The position numbers were made by a program, and so were the translations under genes. Below the pieces are notes generated by a model, which had not been told where the DNA came from, did not search any database, and saw only the letters and a program-made list of their open reading frames with translations. Positions 47,018-54,315 of a stretch of DNA of 64,000 nucleotides are shown piece after piece. The stretch comes from Pseudonocardia alaniniphila (GTDB lineage: Bacteria; Actinomycetota; Actinomycetes; Mycobacteriales; Pseudonocardiaceae): assembly GCF_022524485.1 (NCBI RefSeq), contig NZ_JAKXMK010000006.1, positions 244,768 to 308,767 on the forward strand. Reading direction: 5' to 3'. Positions within the stretch are counted from its first letter, which is position 1, and each line of letters begins with the position of its first letter.

Positions 47018-48000
47018 GCGGCCACCTCCGTGGCCGCGGACGAGCCGGTGAGCTGCAGGAACACCTCGTCCAGGGTCGGACGGCGGACGGTGAGGTCCTC
47101 GGCGTCGATCCCCTCGGCCCGCAGCCCGTGCACCGTGGCCGCGAGCGCTTCCATCCGGTCGGCGACGGGCGCCGCGACCCGTCGGGTGGCCGGGTCGACC
47201 TCGGCCTCGGCGCCCGCCACGCGTTCCACGAGCGCCGCGGCGCGCGCGAGGTCGCCGGCGTGCCGCACGACCAGGTCCACCCGGTCTCCACCGATCCGCG
47301 CGCGCAGCTCGTCCGGTGTGCCCTCGGCGATCACCCGCCCACCGCCACCGCGGGGGGCCGCCAGCACGGAGATCCGGTCCGCGAGCTGGTCGGCCTCGTC
47401 GAGGTACTGGGTGGTCAGGAGCACGGTGGTGCCGCCGGCGACGAGAGCACGCACGGCGCCCCATACCTCTGCCCGGCTGCGCGGGTCGAGCCCGGTGGTC
47501 GGTTCGTCGAGGAACAGCACGGCCGGGGCGAGGATCATGCTGACCGCCAGGTCCAACCGGCGGCGCATCCCGCCCGAGTAGCGCCCGACCGCCCGACGTC
47601 CGGCGTCGACCAGGTCGAACCGCTCCAGCAGCTCGTCGGCCCGGCGCCGGGCATCGGACGCGGAGAGGTGGAACAGCCGGCCGAACATCACGAGGTTCGT
47701 ATGCCCGTCGAGGATCTCGTCGACGGCGGGGTACTGGCCCACGAGCCCGATCCGTCTCCTGACATCGGTGGCGTGGGTCGCGATGTCGAGCCCGGCGATC
47801 GTTGCGCGCCCGCTGTCGGCGCGCACCAAGGTGGTGAGGATGCGGACGGCGGTGGTCTTGCCCGCACCGTTCGGCCCCAGGAGACCGTGGACGGTGCCGG
47901 ACGGCACAGCGAGGTCGAAACCGTCGAGTGCCTGCTCGTCGGAACCGGGGTAGCGCTTGCGGATCGCCTCGGCCGTGACCGCGGCGGCAGCGGGAACCAT
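47014..48000 (-). CDS. ABC transporter ATPase (DrrA-like)
   Basis: A 328-residue ATPase of the DrrA drug/antibiotic type. Walker A is LLGPNGAGKTTAVRIL, the signature is YSGGMRRRLDLA and Walker B is VLFLDEPTTGLD. The long C-terminal tail ending LTVRRPTLDEVFLQLTG is the DrrA-specific element that contacts DrrB. GGGAGGG precedes the ATG at 48000; a start at 48045 would run through operator-like repeats. It heads the operon under apparent PadR control. Confidence 0.92.
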   Translation of the reverse strand: MVPAAAAVTAEAIRKRYPGSDEQALDGFDLAVPSGTVHGLLGPNGAGKTTAVRILTTLVRADSGRATIAGLDIATHATDVRRRIGLVGQYPAVDEILDGHTNLVMFGRLFHLSASDARRRADELLERFDLVDAGRRAVGRYSGGMRRRLDLAVSMILAPAVLFLDEPTTGLDPRSRAEVWGAVRALVAGGTTVLLTTQYLDEADQLADRISVLAAPRGGGGRVIAEGTPDELRARIGGDRVDLVVRHAGDLARAAALVERVAGAEAEVDPATRRVAAPVADRMEALAATVHGLRAEGIDAEDLTVRRPTLDEVFLQLTGSSAATEVAA

Positions 48001-48013
48001 GACCCTCCCGATA

Positions 48014-48074
48014 CTCAAACTTGAATCAGGCCGCCGAGTGTGCACAACAACCGCCGGGTGTGCAAATTTGAATC
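48014..48074. promoter_or_regulatory. twin operator-like repeats before the DrrA-like gene
   Basis: CAAACTTGAATC (48015-48026) and CAAATTTGAATC (48063-48074) are direct repeats, 11 of 12 identical and 48 bp apart. Each contains a near-palindrome, TCAAACTTGA and CAAATTTG. They lie in the 93-bp gap between the padR stop and the ATPase start. PadR-family proteins bind AT-rich palindromes upstream of transporter genes, so these are probably PadR sites, and they are strikingly AT-rich for this genome. Confidence 0.6.
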
Positions 48075-48093
48075 GCCCGAAACCGGACGATCG

Positions 48094-48693
48094 TTACGGC
48101 TCCGGGTGCTCGGTCGAGCTCTGCAGCTGCGGCCAGCTGCCGGGCTTCCCCGGGGAGCCCGGCTCGCCCGCCATCAGGTACGCCCCCGCCTCCAGGCGCT
48201 CGATCACACCGCGCGTCCACTCGGCGCCACCCGCGGCCGTCTGCTCCCAGAGGCCGAACAGCTCCCGGACGTGCGGAGGCTCCGCCCACGCGTCCACCTG
48301 CGCCTGAGCCTTGTCGCGGGTCTCCTCGAGGGTGGCCAGCCGCTCGCGCAGCAGCGTGATCGCCTCCGCGCGGGGGAGTGAGGGCAGCATGGCGAGGGCG
48401 GCCCCCAGGAAGTCCGGCCGTGGCTGGGGGCGCCGCACCGCGTCACGCAGGAGCCGCACGAACTCGGCCTCGCCACGCTCGGTGAGCTCGTAGTCGGTGC
48501 GACCGGGGATGTCGTTGTGGTCGAGCAGGTAACCGGCCTGGGTGAGTGCCTTCAGCGCGTGGTAGATCGATCCCCACTTGACGTTCGCCCACTCGTCCGC
48601 GCCCCATGAGAGCAGGTCGTTGCCCACGCGATAGCCATGTGCCCGGCCGTACCCCCGCACGATCCCGAGCACCAGCAGTCGCGTTGCCGACAT
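48094..48693 (-). CDS. PadR-family transcriptional regulator
   Basis: A 199-residue PadR protein. The N-terminal winged helix holds LGIVRGYGRAHGYRVGNDLL, WGSIYHALKALTQAGYLL and the wing RTDYELTERGEAEF. The C-terminal part (about 95-165) is helical and probably dimerises and binds ligand. GAGAGGTG precedes the ATG. It lies directly upstream of the DrrAB-like exporter, the arrangement of LadR/LmrR-type drug-responsive repressors, which release the operator when they bind the toxic compound. Confidence 0.92.
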   Translation of the reverse strand: MSATRLLVLGIVRGYGRAHGYRVGNDLLSWGADEWANVKWGSIYHALKALTQAGYLLDHNDIPGRTDYELTERGEAEFVRLLRDAVRRPQPRPDFLGAALAMLPSLPRAEAITLLRERLATLEETRDKAQAQVDAWAEPPHVRELFGLWEQTAAGGAEWTRGVIERLEAGAYLMAGEPGSPGKPGSWPQLQSSTEHPEP

Positions 48694-48834
48694 CCATCAC
48701 CTCTCGTCACAGGGTGGCGCCAGGGTAGGACAACCTGGCGCGGTCGCCGGATCGGACGATTCCCGGAGCACCCCGAGAGGCGCCAACGCGGTGGGCGCAG
48801 TATGAGCCGACGGACGACGCACGGGGGGACCACG

Positions 48835-49485
48835 GTGACGACACGACGGATGGGCCGGATCGCGGCGGCGGGAGCGCTCGCGGGAGCCCTCCTCCTACTG
48901 GCGGGCTGCTCCGGGGGCGCCGGGACCACACCGGCACCCGCACCCGAGCAGGTGCCGCCGGTGACCGGCACACCGACAACCCAGAGCGCCACCTCGGACC
49001 AACCGGGCGCCGCGCAGCCGACCCGCGCGCAGGTCCCGAGCGATGACGGCGCGGCCGCGGGGCCGCAGCGGTGCACGACGGGCGAGCTGTCGGCGTCCCT
49101 CGGGCAAGGCGACGCGGGAGCGGGCTCGGCGTTCTTCCCGCTGATCTTCACCAACACCGGCTCGCGCACGTGCGAGCTCCGCGGCTTCCCCGGCGTCTCC
49201 TACGTCGCGGGCGACGACGGCCACCAGGTGGGGCAGGCCGCCGCGATGTCGGGCGAGCGTGGAGCGCAGGTCCCGATCGCACCGGAAGCCACCGCCGTGG
49301 CCCAACTCCGGTTGGCGAACGCCCTGAACTTCGACGAGGCGACCTGCGTTCCCACACCGGTGCGGGGGCTGCGGGTCTACCCCCCGGGCGACACCGCCTC
49401 GCTCTTCGTCCCGATGGACGGCACCGGCTGCGCGGGACCGCTCACCGAATCACTACTGACGGTGCAGACGATCACGGCCCCCTGA
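48835..49485 (+). CDS. DUF4232 lipoprotein
   Basis: About 216 residues with a lipoprotein signal peptide: positive start, hydrophobic run AAAGALAGALLLL, lipobox LAGC with C25 as the lipidated residue. A Pro/Thr/Ala-rich linker follows to about residue 75, then a DUF4232 domain (CTTGELSASL, FFPLIFTNTGSRTCELRGFPGVSYV) with four cysteines that may pair. Extracytoplasmic; function unknown. The GTG at 48835 gives a normal-length signal peptide behind GGGGG; ATG 48802 is also possible. Divergent from padR. Confidence 0.85.
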   Translation: MTTRRMGRIAAAGALAGALLLLAGCSGGAGTTPAPAPEQVPPVTGTPTTQSATSDQPGAAQPTRAQVPSDDGAAAGPQRCTTGELSASLGQGDAGAGSAFFPLIFTNTGSRTCELRGFPGVSYVAGDDGHQVGQAAAMSGERGAQVPIAPEATAVAQLRLANALNFDEATCVPTPVRGLRVYPPGDTASLFVPMDGTGCAGPLTESLLTVQTITAP

Positions 49486-49509
49486 TCGGCGCCGCGAGCG
49501 GCTGCGGGC

Positions 49510-50451
49510 TCAGCGGCGCAGGGCGGTCTCCTGCTCCATGTACGACAGCTTCTCGGGATTGCGCACGGCGTAGAGACCGGTGATGAGGCCGTCGTCGATG
49601 CGCAGCGTCACGACGGTGTCGATCTCGCCGCCGAGCCGGAGAATCAGCGCCGGGTAACCATTGACCTGTGCCGGCTGCAGAGACATGACGGCAGCGACCT
49701 TGCCGATCCCGGCGGCCAGCACGCGAGCCACCCTGTCGGCCCCCACAACGGGCTTGAGCACGGCCTGCACGACTCCGCCGCCGTCACCCAGGAGGACGAC
49801 ATCCGGCGCAAGAATGTCGAGCAGGTGTTGCAGATCACCCGTTTCGACCGCCTGCTGGAACGCCGCGAGCGCGTCTCGGGTCTCGGCCGCCGAAACCTCT
49901 CCGCGCGGCCGGCGCGCGGCGACATGTGACCGTGCCCGGTGCGCGATCTGGCGGACCGCGGCCGCACTCTTGTCGACGGCGTCCGCGATCTCGTCGTAGG
50001 TCAGATCGAACACCTCACGCAGCACGAACACGGCCCGCTCGGTCGGCGTGAGCGTCTCCAGGACCAGCAGCATCGCGATCGAGACGCTGTCGGCCAACTC
50101 GACGTCCTCGGCCACGTCGGGTGCGGTCAGCAACGGCTCGGGAAGCCAGGGACCGACGTAGGACTCCTTGCGACGGCCGAGGGTACGCAGCCGGGTCAAC
50201 GCCTGGCGAGTGGTGATTCGCACCAGGTACGCACGCTGGTTCTGCACCTCGGCGAGGTCGACACCCGCCCACCGCATCCAGGTCTCCTGGAGGACGTCCT
50301 CAGCGTCGGCAGCCGATCCGAGCATCTCGTAGGCGACGGTGAACAGCAGGTTGCGGTGGGCGAGGAACGCCTCGGTGGCGGGGTCCGGGCGCTCGTCCCG
50401 GCTCATGCCTCCGTCGCGATCGTCGGGCGCTGTCCGCGACGTGCCGACCAT
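49510..50451 (-). CDS. ECF41-type sigma factor (SigJ-like)
   Basis: A 313-residue extracytoplasmic-function sigma factor with a SnoaL-like C-terminal domain. Region 2 covers AYEMLGSAADAEDVLQETWMRW, the linker carries WLPEPLL, region 4 is LTPTERAVFVLREVFDLTYDEIA, and the extension contains DGGG (about 225) and NPEKL near the end. All three motifs are hallmarks of group ECF41, in which the C-terminal domain replaces an anti-sigma factor. It is divergent from its usual partner, a carboxymuconolactone-decarboxylase gene. AGGAG precedes the ATG at 50451; an inner ATG is at 50406. Confidence 0.93.
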   Translation of the reverse strand: MVGTSRTAPDDRDGGMSRDERPDPATEAFLAHRNLLFTVAYEMLGSAADAEDVLQETWMRWAGVDLAEVQNQRAYLVRITTRQALTRLRTLGRRKESYVGPWLPEPLLTAPDVAEDVELADSVSIAMLLVLETLTPTERAVFVLREVFDLTYDEIADAVDKSAAAVRQIAHRARSHVAARRPRGEVSAAETRDALAAFQQAVETGDLQHLLDILAPDVVLLGDGGGVVQAVLKPVVGADRVARVLAAGIGKVAAVMSLQPAQVNGYPALILRLGGEIDTVVTLRIDDGLITGLYAVRNPEKLSYMEQETALRR

Positions 50452-50490
50452 GGGCGTGGCTCCTGTTCGTCCTCGACTGTGTCACCACCA

Positions 50491-50517
50491 GACACCAGGC
50501 CCGGCCGTTTTGTGACA
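50491..50517 (-). promoter_or_regulatory. ECF41-type promoter candidate for the sigma gene
   Basis: On the minus strand TGTCACA (50517-50511) is followed after exactly 16 bp by TGTC (50494-50491). The published ECF41 promoter is TGTCACA-N16-CGTC, so the -35 matches fully and the -10 at three of four bases. It would drive the sigma gene itself. Confidence 0.5.
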
Positions 50518-50553
50518 CCGAGACCGTTGTGGCGCCTGTCACGCCATCGGTGC

Positions 50554-50580
50554 TGTCACACGGAGCGGGACGCCGGCATC
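50554..50580 (+). promoter_or_regulatory. ECF41-type promoter candidate for the decarboxylase-family gene
   Basis: TGTCACA (50554-50560) is followed after exactly 16 bp by CATC (50577-50580), against the ECF41 consensus TGTCACA-N16-CGTC. It lies 50 bp before the start codon of the carboxymuconolactone-decarboxylase-family gene, at the right distance for its promoter. Confidence 0.6.
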
Positions 50581-50629
50581 TCGTGTTCGTCCACCGCAGC
50601 ACGCACCACCCACGAGTGAGGACGACATC

Positions 50630-51115
50630 ATGGACGCCCGATTCAACCTGTTCGACAACGAGATCGCCGTCAAGTTCGCCAAGCGGTTCGCCAACAGCGC
50701 CATGGTGATCCACCAGTCACCGCTGCCGAAGTCCACCCAGGAACTGGTGTCGCTGCGCGCCAGCCAGATCAACGGCTGCGGCTGGTGCATCGACATGCAC
50801 ACCAAGGAAGCCGCGGCGGCCGGCGAAACCCCGGTCCGGCTCAACCTGGTCGCCGCCTGGCGCGAGTCGACCGTGTTCACCGAGGCCGAGCAGGCCGCGC
50901 TGGCCCTCGCCGAAGAGGGCACCCGGCTCGCCGACGCCCACCAGGGCGTGTCCGACGAGACGTGGGCCCAGGTACGCAAGCACTACGACGACGACCAGAT
51001 CGCCGCGCTGGTCGCCCTGGTCGCCCTGATCAACGCGGCCAACCGGCTCGCCGTGATCGTGCACCAGAAGGGAGGTTCCTACGAGCCCGGCATGTTCGCC
51101 GCCGCGACCAGCTGA
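50630..51115 (+). CDS. carboxymuconolactone decarboxylase / AhpD-family protein
   Basis: A 161-residue protein with the AhpD-like redox motif C50-G-W-C53 and H57 in QINGCGWCIDMHTKEA, which indicates thiol-based peroxidase or disulfide reductase activity rather than lactone decarboxylation. GAGGA precedes the ATG. It faces the ECF41 sigma gene and has a matching promoter, the arrangement known for this sigma group, so it is the probable main target. Confidence 0.92.
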   Translation: MDARFNLFDNEIAVKFAKRFANSAMVIHQSPLPKSTQELVSLRASQINGCGWCIDMHTKEAAAAGETPVRLNLVAAWRESTVFTEAEQAALALAEEGTRLADAHQGVSDETWAQVRKHYDDDQIAALVALVALINAANRLAVIVHQKGGSYEPGMFAAATS

Positions 51116-51125
51116 TCGCATCCCC

Positions 51126-51157
51126 GGCCAGGCCCGGGATCATCCCCGGGCCCGGCC
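51126..51157. terminator. bidirectional hairpin between the AhpD-like and DUF2000 genes
   Basis: GGCCAGGCCCGGG (51126-51138) and CCCGGGCCCGGCC (51145-51157) pair over 13 positions with one mismatch and a 6-nt loop, between two convergent genes. Confidence 0.75.
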
Positions 51158-51168
51158 GCGAACCTCCC

Positions 51169-51576
51169 TCACGGATGCATGGTGGCGCCGCGCAACACCT
51201 TGTCCACGGCGTTACGCGGGCCGTGCACGGCCAGCCCCACCAGCTTGAGATCGTCGCGCGCGACAGCCCGTACCGCCGCACGGTTCGCCTCATCGTGCCC
51301 GGTCCCGAACAGCTCCTCGGTGAACACCGCCGCCGGGATGCCCCGCCGAACCGCGCGCTCGTGCGCAGCGGCGAGCACGTCCGCGTCGCCGGTGAGCACG
51401 AGCACCGGCTGGCGGAACATCGGCAGGTACGGGGTGTCGTCCGCATCGGCGTAGGGCTCGCCGAGCAGTTCAGGGTTGGCCGCGATCCCGCTGGCCAGAA
51501 AAGCGGTGACGTTCAGCCGTTGCCACATCTGCAGGTCATCACGCAGCAGTACAGCGATCTTGGTCTCGAAGCGCAC
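51169..51576 (-). CDS. DUF2000 family protein
   Basis: About 135 residues of the DUF2000 family, small soluble proteins of unknown role. Matching blocks: TKIAVLLRDDLQMWQRLNVTAFLASGI in parts, LPMFRQPVLVLTGDADVL and DLKLVGLAVHGPRNAVDKVLRG. The GTG at 51576 fits the family N-terminus and avoids overlap; an ATG at 51627 would add 17 residues and would overlap the first codon of the divergent AraC gene. Confidence 0.75.
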   Translation of the reverse strand: MRFETKIAVLLRDDLQMWQRLNVTAFLASGIAANPELLGEPYADADDTPYLPMFRQPVLVLTGDADVLAAAHERAVRRGIPAAVFTEELFGTGHDEANRAAVRAVARDDLKLVGLAVHGPRNAVDKVLRGATMHP

Positions 51577-51625
51577 GGTAGGAGAGTGCCGGGGTGGGGC
51601 CGTCGCGTTCTTGTACGTTGTGAGC

Positions 51626-52591
51626 ATGCCTGCGGTACGGGCGTGGGCGCCGTCGGTGCCCGGGATCGTCGAGGTCTTCCACGCACGGTTCACCGATCAC
51701 GCGTATCCCGAGCATGCCCACGACACCTGGACGCTGCTCGTCGTCGACGAAGGCGCCATCCGCTACGACCTGGACCACCACGAACACGGAGCGCTGCGAC
51801 CTGCGGTCACACTGCTCCCACCCCACGTGTCCCACACCGGGCGGTCGGCCACCGAACACGGCTTCCGCAAGCGGGTGCTCTACATCGACACGGAAGTGCT
51901 CGACGAGTCGCTGGTCGGCGCCTCCGTCGACGCCCCGACCTTCGACGACGCGCTGCTTCGCACCCGCGTCGACCAACTGCACCGGGCCCTCGAGATCGGC
52001 GGGACCGCCCTGGAAGCCGAGAGCAGGCTCGCCCTGATCGGCGACCGGATCCGCCGGCACCTGCGCGCACCTGCCGCCGAGCCCGCACCCGACCGGCTCG
52101 CCGCGGACCTGCGAGACCTGCTCGACGCCCACACCGTGGCGGGCCTCGCCCTGCGCGACGCAGCCGCCCTGCTGCACGCGCACCCGTCCCACCTGGTCCG
52201 CTGCTTCACCCGCGCCTACGGGCTCCCGCCGCACCGCTACCTCACCGGCCGCCGGATCGAAGCCGCCCGTCGTCGCCTGCTCGACGGTGAGCCGCCCGCC
52301 GACGTCGCCATCGCCGTCGGCTTCCACGACCAGGCACACCTGCATCGGCATTTCGCCCGCCTGGTCGGCACCACACCGGGCCGCTACGCCCGCAGCTCCC
52401 TGCGCGCGAGCTCGCCGAAGAACGCCACCGTGCGGGCCCGTTCGGCGGGTGGCCCCACCGGGCACAGCTGGATCTCCGTGGCACCGGCGTCGGCGAAGCG
52501 CCGCACCACCTTCTCGAGCTCGGCCTCGTCACCGGCGACGACGGTGTCCGCAGGGCCGGAGAAGCCCTCCCGGTCCAGCGACCGGCGGTAG
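51626..52591 (+). CDS. AraC-family regulator with antisense C-terminal tail
   Basis: A 321-residue protein. Residues about 15-100 form an AraC-type cupin sensor (HARFTDHAYPEHAHDTWTLLVVDEGAI in blocks, LLPPHVSHTGR). The two helix-turn-helix units lie at about 165-255 (LRDAAALLHAHPSHLVRCFTRAYGLPPHRYL, PADVAIAVGFHDQAHLHRHFARLVGTTPGRY). AraC proteins normally end here. The remaining 66 residues are read antisense to the oxidoreductase gene at 52384-53292 and have no family match, so they are likely a read-on tail after loss of a stop codon. A GTG at 51620 is an alternative start. Confidence 0.82.
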   Translation: MPAVRAWAPSVPGIVEVFHARFTDHAYPEHAHDTWTLLVVDEGAIRYDLDHHEHGALRPAVTLLPPHVSHTGRSATEHGFRKRVLYIDTEVLDESLVGASVDAPTFDDALLRTRVDQLHRALEIGGTALEAESRLALIGDRIRRHLRAPAAEPAPDRLAADLRDLLDAHTVAGLALRDAAALLHAHPSHLVRCFTRAYGLPPHRYLTGRRIEAARRRLLDGEPPADVAIAVGFHDQAHLHRHFARLVGTTPGRYARSSLRASSPKNATVRARSAGGPTGHSWISVAPASAKRRTTFSSSASSPATTVSAGPEKPSRSSDRR

Positions 52592-53292
52592 CTCGGCAGC
52601 TCGCCTGCCACGCCGAAGGCCTCGGCCACGTACTCGCGCGCAGCGTCCGGGTCGTGGGTGAGGCTGGCGACCACCCCGACCATGATCTGCGGGGCGGGTC
52701 TCCCTGCTGCTGCAGCGCTGACCTGCGGAACGACGTACTCCGCAAGCCCACGCGGGCTCGACCAGACGGTGATCACCCCGTCGGCCCTCTCGCCTGCCAG
52801 GCGCAGCATCCGCGGGCCGTGCGCGGCGAGCAGGAGCGGCGGCCGGGGCATGTCCGGCACCTCCACCCGGCCCGCAGCCGCCACGGTCGCGGTCCGGACG
52901 TCGACGGCCTCACCCCGCAACGCCGGCGCGAGCACCGCCAGGTGGTCCTCGACGTGCTGCCCCGGGCGTGTCCACCGGTAGCCGTAGCGGCTCTCGACGA
53001 TGAACTGGTGGCTCGGGCCGACACCGAGCGTGAGCCGGCCGCCCACCGCCGCCTGCGTGGTGAGGGCCTGCGCGGCGAGGGCCAGCGGGTGGAGCGGCCA
53101 CGTGAGCGCGACCGCTGTGCCCAGCCCGATCCGCGGCGCCCTGGCGCCCACCGCGGTGATCAAGGTGAGCGGATCCCACCCGTTCCGCTGCCCGAACCAG
53201 GCTCGCGCGAACCCGAGCCGTTCCGCGTTCTCGACGTCCGCGACCACCGCGCTGAGCGGCCGGTCGTCGTCGATCCACATCCCGATCTGCAT
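52384..53292 (-). CDS. LLM-class F420-dependent oxidoreductase
   Basis: A 302-residue luciferase-like monooxygenase-fold protein. Blocks: MQIGMWIDDDRPLSAVVADVENAERLGFARAWFGQ in parts, RIGLGTAVALTWPLHPLALA, GRLTLGVGPSHQFIVE, PRPPLLLAAHGPRMLRLAGERADGVITVW in parts. Such enzymes use F420 or FMN for hydride transfer; F420 fits the presence of fgd. Its 3' end overlaps the AraC gene by 208 bp on the other strand. It is divergent from a LysR gene, with a perfect palindrome between, and is a plausible target of that regulator. Confidence 0.88.
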   Translation of the reverse strand: MQIGMWIDDDRPLSAVVADVENAERLGFARAWFGQRNGWDPLTLITAVGARAPRIGLGTAVALTWPLHPLALAAQALTTQAAVGGRLTLGVGPSHQFIVESRYGYRWTRPGQHVEDHLAVLAPALRGEAVDVRTATVAAAGRVEVPDMPRPPLLLAAHGPRMLRLAGERADGVITVWSSPRGLAEYVVPQVSAAAAGRPAPQIMVGVVASLTHDPDAAREYVAEAFGVAGELPSYRRSLDREGFSGPADTVVAGDEAELEKVVRRFADAGATEIQLCPVGPPAERARTVAFFGELARRELRA

Positions 53293-53358
53293 GTCCCCAG
53301 CCCAGCGCGTGGTGCGCAGTCGATCAACGAGCAGATAGCCTGCACAGCAATAACAGAT

Positions 53359-53372
53359 CGTGATCGATCACG
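53359..53372. promoter_or_regulatory. 14-bp perfect palindrome between the oxidoreductase and lysR genes
   Basis: CGTGATCGATCACG reads the same on both strands and lies 16 bp before the LysR start and 66 bp before the oxidoreductase start. LysR proteins bind such dyads in the shared promoter of their own gene and a divergent target. Confidence 0.55.
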
Positions 53373-53388
53373 GGTGGATGAGGTACCG

Positions 53389-54252
53389 GTGGAGGTCCGT
53401 CAGCTTCGCTACTTCGTCGCCGTGGCCGAAGAGCTGCACTTCGGACGAGCGGCGGAGCGACTCGCCGTTGCCCAGCCGGCGGTGAGCCAGCAGGTCGGGC
53501 GGCTGGAGCGTGAGCTGGGCGTGCGGCTGCTCGAGCGCACCTCCCGCCGCGTCGCGCTCACCGGCGACGGTGAGCGGCTGCTCGTCGAGGCGCGATCGGC
53601 GCTCGCCGCGGTCGACCGCGTGCGTGCGGTCGCCGACGAGCTGGCGGCGGGTCATGCCGGCACGCTGCGTCTGGGTACCAGCCCGGGCCTGGGCGAGCGC
53701 GTACGTCGTGGCGTGGCCCGGATGCGTGCCCACACCCCCGAGCTCTCCCTGGTCCTCACCGACGGCTCCGTGCAGGATCACTGCAGCGCCCTCCGGGCGG
53801 GTGCGCTCGACGTCGCCCTGGTGCGGGGCCCGATCCGCGTCCGCGGGCTGCACGCCGTCGAGCTCTGGCGCGACCGGCTTCACGTCGTGCTGCCGGCCGA
53901 CCACCCCGACGCGGACCAGGACGTGGTACCGATCAGCGCGTTGGACGATCTGGCGCTTCGGCTGCCAGAGCGCTCGACCGACCCCGCGTTGCACGACGCG
54001 GTGCTCGTCGCATGCCGGGCCGCAGGCTTCGTGCCCCGCCTCGGACGGCCCGTGCGCTCCATCGAGGACGCGCTGGTGGAGATCGGCCTGGGGGAACGGA
54101 CCGCAACGGTCGTCCTCGGGTGCGCAGGGAGCGCCGCCGGCGTGGTCGCCCGGCCGCTCGACCCACCGGTCGAGGTGCCCGGCCACCTGCTCCTGGCCCG
54201 CGCCGGGGGACCGGAATGCCTCCAGGCCCTGGTCACGGCCTTCGGTGACTGA
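53389..54252 (+). CDS. LysR-family transcriptional regulator
   Basis: A 287-residue LysR protein. The N-terminal helix-turn-helix is LHFGRAAERLAVAQPAVSQQVGRLERELGVRLLERTSR seen in parts at about 18-55. The C-terminal effector domain (about 88-285) starts at GTLRLGTSPGLGERV and contains LWRDRLHVVLPADHP. The GTG at 53389 fits the family start (VEVRQLRYFVAVAE); a GTG at 53374 is open. It is divergent from the F420-type oxidoreductase and upstream of an aldo/keto reductase on the same strand, either of which may be its target. Confidence 0.9.
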   Translation: MEVRQLRYFVAVAEELHFGRAAERLAVAQPAVSQQVGRLERELGVRLLERTSRRVALTGDGERLLVEARSALAAVDRVRAVADELAAGHAGTLRLGTSPGLGERVRRGVARMRAHTPELSLVLTDGSVQDHCSALRAGALDVALVRGPIRVRGLHAVELWRDRLHVVLPADHPDADQDVVPISALDDLALRLPERSTDPALHDAVLVACRAAGFVPRLGRPVRSIEDALVEIGLGERTATVVLGCAGSAAGVVARPLDPPVEVPGHLLLARAGGPECLQALVTAFGD

Positions 54253-54315
54253 GCGGTGCCCGGCGCCGGCGGGGATGATCGCGTCGGGCGACGAGCGGCG
54301 GGGCAGGATGATGCC

